DNA of 8,607 bases from a bacterium (GTDB lineage Bacteria; Bacillota; Clostridia; Oscillospirales; Acutalibacteraceae): the NCBI GenBank assembly GCA_020627425.1, contig JAHKXX010000109.1:1-8607 (forward strand). Direction: 5' to 3'. Both the position numbers and the translations under genes were made by a program. Positions within the stretch are counted from its first letter, which is position 1. Each line of letters starts with the position of its first letter. This document shows positions 1-5,819 of this stretch, piece by piece. The notes under the pieces were generated by a model that was not told where the DNA came from, ran no database searches, and saw nothing but the letters and a program-made list of their open reading frames with translations.

Positions 1-29
1 ACAAATACACTTATTCTCACATCAAAGCA

Positions 30-60
30 GCGTCAAGCAGCACCCTGTGTGCTGTGACGC
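30..60 (+). other. Strong imperfect hairpin at the left edge of repeat copy A
   Basis: GCGTCA (30-35) pairs with TGACGC (55-60) and CAGCAC (38-43) pairs with GTGCTG (49-54). That gives 12 base pairs, interrupted by a 2-nt AG bulge, around the loop CCTGT. Its 3' arm is the first six bases of the conserved repeat, but the 5' arm and loop are not conserved in copy B, so the hairpin may belong to copy A's insertion site or to a variable 5' domain. No T-run follows, so it is not a normal intrinsic terminator for an upstream gene. Confidence 0.6.
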
Positions 61-157
61 GGAAAAAGAGGGATAATAAACCCCGCTCGTACGCGTGCCG
101 ATAAAGTCGGCGGCAACACCAACTACAGTGCGCGAATTGACCGCCCGGGCACCGGGC
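55..157 (+). repeat. Copy A of a ~103-bp structured repeat (inverted partner at 8476-8578)
   Basis: Read on the + strand, these 103 bases align without gaps to the reverse complement of 8476-8578, with 81 identical positions (about 79%). The best-kept blocks are 87-99 (TCGTACGCGTGCC) and 124-137 (TACAGTGCGCGAAT). The element ends in hairpin 143-157: GCCCG, loop GGCAC, CGGGC. A second possible hairpin is UGCCGA (96-101) with UCGGCG (107-112). Similarity stops sharply at 157, immediately before the lysA -35 box. It contains no credible reading frame: the best frame, on the minus strand, is broken by a stop in this copy. It could be a small RNA gene family, a hairpin-ended miniature mobile element, or both. 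The family is not recognised. Confidence 0.9.
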
Positions 158-187
158 TTGACATGGGGGAGGGGGTTGTAGTAGAAT
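158..187 (+). promoter_or_regulatory. Sigma-A-type promoter of lysA
   Basis: A perfect TTGACA (158-163) is followed after 18 bp by TAGAAT (182-187, five of six consensus bases). Transcription would start near 194, leaving a leader of roughly 32 nt. That is too short for a lysine riboswitch or T-box, so regulation by either is unlikely. The spacer is unusually G-rich (165-169 and 171-175 are G runs split by one A). The -35 box directly abuts the end of repeat copy A, so the repeat lies upstream of, not inside, the lysA transcript. Confidence 0.75.
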
Positions 188-225
188 TAGGGTGTATTTT
201 TTTAAAAGAACCGGAGGGTTAAAGA

Positions 226-1485
226 ATGATAAAAAAACCGTTTTTAACAAAAGAGCAGGCAGAAAAAATAATAGAAAAATATCCTACTCCCTTTCATATA
301 TATGACGAAAAGGGTATACGCGAAAACGCAAGAAAACTGAAACAGGCGTTCTCGTGGAATAAGGGCTATAAAGAATTTTTCGCCGTTAAGGCTACTCCGA
401 ACCCCTCCATACTTAAAATATTAAAGCAGGAGGGCTGTGGTACGGACTGCTCGTCCTACTCAGAGCTTCTTATGAGTAAAAAATGCGGCTTTAAAAATCC
501 CGAGATAATGTTCAGTTCTAACGATACTCCGATAGAGGAGTTTAAATATGCAAATGAGGTCGGCGCTATAATTAACCTCGACGATATAACACATATCTCG
601 GCTCTCGAGCAGGCCTGCGGTATACCCGAGACTGTCAGCTGCCGTTTTAATCCCGGCGGAAAATTCTCTATCGCTACTACCATAATGGATAACCCCGGCG
701 ACGCTAAGTACGGTATGACAAGAGAACAGATAAAAGAAGCTTTTCTTATCCTTAAATCAAAGGGCGTAAAAAACTTCGGTATACACTCCTTCCTCGCAAG
801 CAATACCGTTACCAATGAGTACTACCCTACACTTGCAGGCATACTCTTTAAGTTAGCTGTCGAGCTGCGCGATGAAACAGGAGCCGATATTAAGTTTATA
901 AACCTTTCGGGCGGCGTGGGAGTTCCCTATACACCCGATAAGGAGCCTAATGATATTCTTAAAATAGGCGAGGGCGTTCATAAAGTATTTGATGAGATAC
1001 TTGTTCCCGCAGGAATGGGCGACGTCGCTATTTATACCGAGCTTGGCAGATTTATGCTTGCGCCCTACGGTCACCTTGTGACAAAGGCTATACACGAAAA
1101 GCATATCTATAAGGAATATATAGGCGTTGACGCGTGTGCAGTCAACCTTATGCGCCCGGCTATGTACGGTGCATATCATCATATAACCGTACTCGGCAAG
1201 GAAAACGAGCCCTGCGACCATACATATGACATAACAGGCTCGCTGTGTGAAAATAATGACAAGTTCGCTATAGACAGAAAGCTCCCCAAAATAGATATGG
1301 GGGATATCCTCGTTATTCACGATACCGGTGCTCACGGCTTCGCTATGGGATATAACTATAACGGAAAACTGAAGTCCGCCGAGCTTCTCCTGCGAGAGGA
1401 CGGCTCCGTTACTATGATCCGCCGCGCCGAGACTGTGGACGACTATTTCGCTACTCTTGACGACTATTGGAACGTAGTAGAATAA
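226..1485 (+). CDS. lysA: Diaminopimelate decarboxylase, PLP-dependent (lysine biosynthesis)
   Basis: This cytoplasmic enzyme performs the last step of lysine synthesis, removing CO2 from meso-diaminopimelate using pyridoxal phosphate (PLP). The 419-residue length and order of motifs fit fold-type III decarboxylases. An N-terminal barrel carries the PLP lysine K55 in FFAVKATPNP, followed by GTDCSSYSEL (72-81), H187 in the GIHS motif, and the glycine-rich phosphate loop NLSGGVGVPY (226-235). E272 and R275 lie in TELGRF. The C-terminal part has RPAMYGAYH (310-318), C341-E342 and GAHGFAMGYNYNG (368-380). Two positions differ from the form I know best: ELGR where EPGR is usual, and GAHG where GAYG is usual. 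This suggests a divergent LysA subgroup rather than a different enzyme. The start is fixed by GGAGGG at 213-218, 7 nt before the ATG. It has its own promoter and terminator and no other lysine genes beside it. Other family members act on ornithine, arginine or carboxynorspermidine, but the motifs favour LysA. Confidence 0.9.
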   Translation: MIKKPFLTKEQAEKIIEKYPTPFHIYDEKGIRENARKLKQAFSWNKGYKEFFAVKATPNPSILKILKQEGCGTDCSSYSELLMSKKCGFKNPEIMFSSNDTPIEEFKYANEVGAIINLDDITHISALEQACGIPETVSCRFNPGGKFSIATTIMDNPGDAKYGMTREQIKEAFLILKSKGVKNFGIHSFLASNTVTNEYYPTLAGILFKLAVELRDETGADIKFINLSGGVGVPYTPDKEPNDILKIGEGVHKVFDEILVPAGMGDVAIYTELGRFMLAPYGHLVTKAIHEKHIYKEYIGVDACAVNLMRPAMYGAYHHITVLGKENEPCDHTYDITGSLCENNDKFAIDRKLPKIDMGDILVIHDTGAHGFAMGYNYNGKLKSAELLLREDGSVTMIRRAETVDDYFATLDDYWNVVE

Positions 1486-1496
1486 TTCGGCTTTGT

Positions 1497-1536
1497 AAAA
1501 GGCTCCTGCGCTTTTGATGCGGGAGCCTTTTGTTTT
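1497..1536 (+). terminator. Rho-independent terminator after lysA
   Basis: GGCTCCTGC (1501-1509) pairs with GCGGGAGCC (1519-1527) through eight Watson-Crick pairs and one wobble, with a 9-nt loop. Flanking AAAA (1497-1500) and TTTT (1528-1531) extend the stem, and TGTTTT completes the T-tract. It starts 12 nt after the lysA stop and separates lysA from the aquaporin gene. Confidence 0.9.
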
Positions 1537-1623
1537 GCCTTTATATAACAGCCGCCTTTGTCAGGTGAAGTCAGTTAATTATATTTTATCTATAAAAAAT
1601 TTTTAAGAAATACAAAAAATTAG

Positions 1624-1652
1624 TTGAAAAATTCCAAATTATAAACTATAAT
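1624..1652 (+). promoter_or_regulatory. Sigma-A-type promoter of the aquaporin gene
   Basis: TTGAAA (1624-1629) and a perfect TATAAT (1647-1652) are separated by 17 bp, inside a very AT-rich stretch typical of an A/T-rich upstream region. The predicted transcription start is about 1659, giving a leader of roughly 49 nt before the ATG at 1708. Confidence 0.8.
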
Positions 1653-1664
1653 TATAGCAGTATA

Positions 1665-1689
1665 TTTGCCCGCGAGGCAAAAATTTTTT
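1665..1689 (+). promoter_or_regulatory. Hairpin with T-run at the 5' end of the aquaporin leader
   Basis: TTTGCC (1665-1670) pairs perfectly with GGCAAA (1676-1681) around loop CGCGA, followed by AA and a run of six T (1684-1689). It begins about 6 nt after the predicted transcript start and ends before the ribosome binding site at 1695-1700. It could be a 5' stabilising stem-loop, or a weak attenuator because a T-run follows. The stem is only 6 bp with three G-C pairs, so strong termination is doubtful. Confidence 0.55.
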
Positions 1690-1707
1690 AGTATCGGAGG
1701 AATCATT

Positions 1708-2475
1708 ATGGCACTACTCAGAAAATGTTTTGCGGAAATCATCGGAACCTTTGTGCTCGTGGTGTTCGGCTGCGGAACGGCAGTGGCAGTAAACTGCTCT
1801 ACCGAGAATTTACCGGGCTACCTTCTGACGGCACTCGCCTTCGGACTGGTTATCGTGGCTATGGCGTACTCTATCGGTAACGTGTCGGGCTGCCACATCA
1901 ACCCGGCTGTGTCCATCGCAATGCTTATCAGCAAGAGAATGAATATCAAGGAATTCTGCGCCTATGTATGCTCTCAGTTTATCGGCGGTATCGCAGGCGG
2001 CGCTGTGCTCTTTGCGATATTCAGCACAAAACAGGGCTGCAATTTCGGCTCAAACGGACTGTATCAGAATAATATATGGGCTTCTCTGCTTATAGAGATC
2101 ATACTTACCTGTGTGTTTGTTCTTGCGGTTCTCGGAGCAACCTCAAAGCCTGAGCACGGCAACGTCGCAGGTCTTGTAATAGGTCTTTCACTGACACTTG
2201 TACACATATTCGGTATTTACTTCACCGGAACCTCGGTAAATCCTGCGAGAAGCTTCGGTCCTGCTATATTCGCAGGCGGCAGCAGCTTTGCAAATGTATG
2301 GGTATTTATAGTAGCTCCCCTCGTTGGCGGCGTGCTGGCAGCGCTTATATATATGCTTATCTATAAGCCCGAGCCTAAGGCAGAGCCTGAAAAAACCGTC
2401 GCAAAGGCAGCAGCTCCTGCCGTAAAGACAGGCAGCAATAACAACAAGAACAGAAAGAACAGGAAAAAGAGATAA
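1708..2475 (+). CDS. Aquaporin, MIP family, water-channel type (AqpZ-like)
   Basis: This inner-membrane channel passively conducts water. The protein has 255 residues and six predicted membrane helices (roughly 5-28, 37-57, 85-105, 124-143, 153-172, 197-219). Two half-helix signatures are present: NPA at 65-67 and NPAR at 178-181. The four selectivity-filter positions, aligned by spacing to E. coli AqpZ, are F45, H166, T175 and R181. That is the water-selective set, unlike the W/G/F/R set of glycerol facilitators. The start is the ATG with GGAGG at 1696-1700. An in-frame TTG 14 codons earlier (1666) lies inside the leader hairpin, has no ribosome binding site and is rejected. The C-terminal tail (about 220-255) is long for the family, rich in K, N, R, A and E, and ends in a KNRKNRKKR stretch; it should face the cytoplasm. 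The gene has its own promoter and terminator, and its neighbours give no hint of a special solute. Confidence 0.93.
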   Translation: MALLRKCFAEIIGTFVLVVFGCGTAVAVNCSTENLPGYLLTALAFGLVIVAMAYSIGNVSGCHINPAVSIAMLISKRMNIKEFCAYVCSQFIGGIAGGAVLFAIFSTKQGCNFGSNGLYQNNIWASLLIEIILTCVFVLAVLGATSKPEHGNVAGLVIGLSLTLVHIFGIYFTGTSVNPARSFGPAIFAGGSSFANVWVFIVAPLVGGVLAALIYMLIYKPEPKAEPEKTVAKAAAPAVKTGSNNNKNRKNRKKR

Positions 2476-2511
2476 AACTTAAATATGCTTTTCACGAGAC
2501 TCCTTTTGGTT

Positions 2512-2559
2512 GCCGCTCTCCGCTTATCATAACGGAGGGCGGCTCCTTTTTGCTTTTTT
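2512..2559 (+). terminator. Rho-independent terminator after the aquaporin gene
   Basis: GCCGCTCTCCG (2512-2522) pairs with CGGAGGGCGGC (2533-2543) over 11 positions with one wobble and a 10-nt loop. A T-rich tract (2547-2551, 2554-2560) follows. It lies 36 nt after the aquaporin stop and isolates that gene from the downstream operon. Confidence 0.9.
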
Positions 2560-2560
2560 T

Positions 2561-2877
2561 ACAATTTGCTGTTTTTGTCGTAACATCGCTCTCTGTTATA
2601 ACCACAAAGCAAAGTTTTTAAAGCTTCCTCCTGTTTATTAGTTCATAAAATGTACTATATACGGTATATTAAGACAATAAAACCGACCGGTGAACTTTAT
2701 TTTTGTCGGATTGACACAATCTCCCTTTAATGGTGGTTTTTTCGGTTTTATAATTCCTATAAAGAATAAAAAACGTCATTCTATGGGATATAATTATTAA
2801 CTGATTAAGTGGATTTAAAAGAGATCGTTTAAAGGCTTTGCACTTATAGGCGCATATTAAAAAGGGGAATTTCAGTT
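2561..2877 (+). promoter_or_regulatory. AT-rich intergenic region before the dehydratase/lipase operon, with small palindromes
   Basis: No gene is visible here. It must contain the operon promoter, but no single candidate is decisive. TTGTCG (2575-2580) with TATAAC (2597-2602, preceded by an extended TG) is possible, as is TTGTCG (2703-2708) with TTTAAT (2726-2731). Perfect TATAAT boxes occur at 2749-2754 and 2789-2794 but lack a -35 at the right distance, and a perfect TTGACA (2711-2716) lacks a matching -10. Palindromes that could be operators are ATATAC-G-GTATAT (2657-2669), GATTG-ACA-CAATC (2709-2721, overlapping the TTGACA) and a looser GACAATAAA/TTTATTTTTGTC pair (2673-2681 with 2696-2707). 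No known riboswitch is recognised. Confidence 0.45.
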
Positions 2878-5781
2878 ATGGTAAGGATAGGTCTTGATAT
2901 AGGCTCTACAACGGTAAAATGTGTCGCGCTTGACGATAATAACAATTTAATATATAAAACCTATGAAAGGCATTTTTCACAGATAACCGGAAAGGTGTCT
3001 GAGCTTCTGAAAAGGGTAAGAAAAGAAGTGCCGGATGCTGATGATGCGCTCATTGCGATGTCAGGCTCTGCCGGTATGGGTGTTGCGGATTCGTGTGGAA
3101 TCGACTTTATACAGGAGGTCTATGCTACCAGAGTAGCGGCAAATACCTTTATACCCGACACAGATGTTATCATAGAGCTTGGCGGAGAGGACGCGAAGAT
3201 ACTGTTCCTGTCCGGAGGTATGGAGGTCCGTATGAACGGCTCGTGCGCAGGCGGCACGGGCGCCTTTATAGACCAGATGGCAACACTTCTTAACGTGCCG
3301 ATAGAGCAGCTGAATTCCCTTGCCGAAAAGAGTGAAAAGACCTATACCATAGCTTCGCGCTGCGGAGTTTTTGCAAAGACCGATATACAGCCGCTGCTCA
3401 ATCAGGGCGCCAAAAAAGAGGACGTTGCCGAGAGCATATTTATGGCAGTGGTAAACCAGACCATAGCCGGTCTTGCACAGGGCAGAGAGATAGCAGGAAA
3501 CATTGTTTATCTCGGCGGACCCCTTACATTTATTCCGCAGCTTCGTCTGGGCTTTGACAAGATGCTGAAAACTACGGGTAGATGTCCCGATAATTCCCTG
3601 TACTATGTAGCCCTCGGTGCAGCGCTCTGCGCAGAGAAAAAGGCTGACTTCGGGCGCATTATAAAGGAGATAGAGGTATACCGCGGCAGCGGCAACTTTG
3701 CGTTTAACAAGCCCCTTTTCAGAAACGAAGAGGAGCTTGACGAGTTCAGAAAAAGACACGCACAGGCTACCGTAGAAAAGGGAGAGCTTAAAGGCTTTAC
3801 GGGAAGGGCGTTCATAGGACTGGACGCCGGCTCTACTACGGTAAAGGGCGTTGTCGTGTCCGAGGACGGAGTTCTGCTCTACTCGGAATATATGTCCAAC
3901 AGCGGAAACCCCGTACCCATAGTAAAGGGCTTTTTAGAGAATGTATATAAGAAAAACCCGGATATAAACATAGTCAGCTCTGCCGTGACCGGTTACGGCG
4001 AGGAGATCATAAAAAACGCCTTTGGTATAGACCACGGTATAGTAGAAACGATAGCACACCTTACTGCGGCAAAGAGGTTTATGCCCGATGTGGAATTTGT
4101 CATAGATATCGGCGGTCAGGATATAAAGTGCTTCAAGATACGCTCCGGAGTAATAGACAATATATTCCTGAACGAGGCTTGCTCGTCGGGTTGCGGCTCG
4201 TTTTTGCAGACCTTTGCTAACGCTCTCGGATATTCGTCCGAGGAGTTTTCAAGGCTCGGACTGCTTGCAAAACAGCCCGTGGATCTCGGCTCACGCTGTA
4301 CGGTATTTATGAACTCCTCCGTAAAGCAGGCGCAGAAGGACGGCGCTACAATAGAGGATATTTCGGCAGGTCTCTGTCTCAGCGTAGTAAAAAATGCGCT
4401 ATATAAAGTAATCAGAGTGGCAAGCCCCCGTGAGCTTGGCAAAAAAATAGTGGTACAGGGCGGAACCTTTCTAAATGACGCGGTGCTCCGCGCTTTTGAG
4501 CAGGAAATGGGTACAAACGTTATCCGTCCCGAGATCTCGGGGCTTATGGGCGCCTATGGCGCTGCGCTGTTTGCACAGTCAAAAAGCGGTGCCGATACGC
4601 ACTCGGGAATACTCAGCGAAAAACAGCTCTCGGAGTTTACTCAGTCTATCCGCTCGGTAAATTGCGGAGGCTGCAGCAACAATTGCAGACTTACGATAAA
4701 CACCTTCAGCGACGGCAGGCGCTTTATCGCCGGCAACCGCTGCGAGCGTCCCGTTACAAAAAAATCTCCGGACGAGAGTATGAACATATATGCATATAAG
4801 CTGAAGCTTCTCAGGGAATATACTCCCGTAAAGGGCAGCAGAGGCAAGGTCGGTATCCCTATGGGACTGAATATGTTCGAGCTTTTGCCGTTCTGGCATA
4901 CCTTCCTGACAAAGCTCGGATTTGAAGTAATAGTCTCTCCGCTTTCTACCAGAAAGCTCTATCTGAGGGGACAGCATACAATACCCTCAGACACCGTATG
5001 CTTTCCTGCAAAGCTTATGCACGGTCATGTACAGTGGCTTATTGATAACGGAGTAGACGCTGTATTCTATCCGTGTATGTCCTATAATTTTGACGAGAAG
5101 CTCGGCGATAATCATTACAACTGTCCCGTAGTTGCCTATTATCCCGAGGTCATAAACGTCAATGTACGCGATATAGACAAGGTAAAATACTTCCACGAGT
5201 TTGTCGGCATACACCGTCCGAAGGACTTCCCGAAAAAGATTTATGCCGAGCTGCAAAAATACTTTGACGGTATAACCCTTTCGGAGGTAAAGCAGGCGTC
5301 AAAGGCAGCCTATGCCGAGTACGATAACTATATGAAAAAGGTGCGCACTTTCGGTGAGGATGTAATACAGCGCGCCAGAGAGCAGGGCAAGGATATAATC
5401 GTTCTTGCAGGCAGACCGTATCATGCCGATCCCGAGATAAACCACGGCATAGACAAGCTGATAACAAGCTTCGGTGTGGCGATAGTGTCCGAGGACGTAG
5501 TAAGCCACAACGAGAAAAAGCCAAAAACAGGCGTGCTGAACCAGTGGACATATCACTCGCGTATGTATGCAGCGGCAGAGTATGTCAGCCGCTTTAAGGA
5601 TATGAATCTGGTACAGCTTGTATCCTTCGGCTGTGGAGTTGACGCTATAACCACGGACGAGGTACGCGCTATACTGGAGCGTAACAAGAAAATATATACA
5701 CAGATAAAAATAGACGAGATAACCAACCTCGGAGCGGTAAAGATCAGGCTTCGTTCGCTGCTTGCGACGCTGCACGAATAA
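2878..5781 (+). CDS. Tandem acyl-CoA dehydratase activase ATPase fused to a dehydratase-like (DUF2229) half
   Basis: Likely an ATP-driven electron donor of the 2-hydroxyglutaryl/benzoyl-CoA activator family (BcrA/BadF/HgdC), fused to a dehydratase-like domain and acting in the anaerobic cytoplasm. Domain 1 (about 1-265) opens with GLDIGSTTVK and has LGGEDAK (101-107). Domain 2 (about 311-567) opens with GLDAGSTTVK and has IGGQDIK (411-417). Each domain carries the two cysteines that bind the shared [4Fe-4S] cluster in HgdC: C123/C162 and C435/C474. Both pairs are exactly 39 residues apart, as in HgdC. A linker holds C596, C599, C603 and C622. The C-terminal half (about 655-960) resembles dehydratase subunits, with C708, C733, C749 and C919 as possible cluster ligands. 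The start follows AAGGGGA (2862-2868). It is the first gene of a three-gene operon. At 967 residues it matches the front two thirds of the ~1400-residue protein common in anaerobic Firmicutes; the next gene supplies the rest. The substrate is unknown, and fermentation of a specific hydroxy acid should not be assumed. Confidence 0.85.
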   Translation: MVRIGLDIGSTTVKCVALDDNNNLIYKTYERHFSQITGKVSELLKRVRKEVPDADDALIAMSGSAGMGVADSCGIDFIQEVYATRVAANTFIPDTDVIIELGGEDAKILFLSGGMEVRMNGSCAGGTGAFIDQMATLLNVPIEQLNSLAEKSEKTYTIASRCGVFAKTDIQPLLNQGAKKEDVAESIFMAVVNQTIAGLAQGREIAGNIVYLGGPLTFIPQLRLGFDKMLKTTGRCPDNSLYYVALGAALCAEKKADFGRIIKEIEVYRGSGNFAFNKPLFRNEEELDEFRKRHAQATVEKGELKGFTGRAFIGLDAGSTTVKGVVVSEDGVLLYSEYMSNSGNPVPIVKGFLENVYKKNPDINIVSSAVTGYGEEIIKNAFGIDHGIVETIAHLTAAKRFMPDVEFVIDIGGQDIKCFKIRSGVIDNIFLNEACSSGCGSFLQTFANALGYSSEEFSRLGLLAKQPVDLGSRCTVFMNSSVKQAQKDGATIEDISAGLCLSVVKNALYKVIRVASPRELGKKIVVQGGTFLNDAVLRAFEQEMGTNVIRPEISGLMGAYGAALFAQSKSGADTHSGILSEKQLSEFTQSIRSVNCGGCSNNCRLTINTFSDGRRFIAGNRCERPVTKKSPDESMNIYAYKLKLLREYTPVKGSRGKVGIPMGLNMFELLPFWHTFLTKLGFEVIVSPLSTRKLYLRGQHTIPSDTVCFPAKLMHGHVQWLIDNGVDAVFYPCMSYNFDEKLGDNHYNCPVVAYYPEVINVNVRDIDKVKYFHEFVGIHRPKDFPKKIYAELQKYFDGITLSEVKQASKAAYAEYDNYMKKVRTFGEDVIQRAREQGKDIIVLAGRPYHADPEINHGIDKLITSFGVAIVSEDVVSHNEKKPKTGVLNQWTYHSRMYAAAEYVSRFKDMNLVQLVSFGCGVDAITTDEVRAILERNKKIYTQIKIDEITNLGAVKIRLRSLLATLHE

Positions 5782-5819
5782 TACTGATACCGCCGTTTGC
5801 GGCACTAAGGAGAGAAAAC

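Noticed and set aside
188..225. Lysine riboswitch or T-box upstream of lysA
   Set aside because: The promoter at 158-187 leaves a leader of about 32 nt, too short for either, and no matching core motifs are present.
17..250. 77-residue open frame on the minus strand across repeat copy A
   Set aside because: It runs over the repeat, the lysA promoter and the lysA start codon, has no ribosome binding site, and its frame is not preserved as a protein in copy B.
1666..1707. TTG start giving a 14-residue longer aquaporin
   Set aside because: It lies inside the leader hairpin, has no ribosome binding site, and would be only a few bases from the predicted transcript start; the ATG at 1708 has GGAGG at ideal spacing.
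2711..2716. Consensus TTGACA as the -35 box of the operon promoter
   Set aside because: No acceptable -10 lies 16-18 bp downstream; the nearest TATAAT is 32 bp away. It may instead be part of the GATTG-ACA-CAATC palindrome.
3061..3759. Long minus-strand frames inside the activase gene (also 4579-4977, 5299-5826, 7298-7912 and others)
   Set aside because: They are antisense to strongly supported proteins, lack ribosome binding sites and show no recognisable domains; such frames are common opposite genes with this codon use.
5792..5803. GCCG-TTTG-CGGC mini-hairpin between the two dehydratase-like genes as a terminator
   Set aside because: Only four base pairs, no T-run, and a ribosome binding site follows at once; at most it fine-tunes translation of the second gene.
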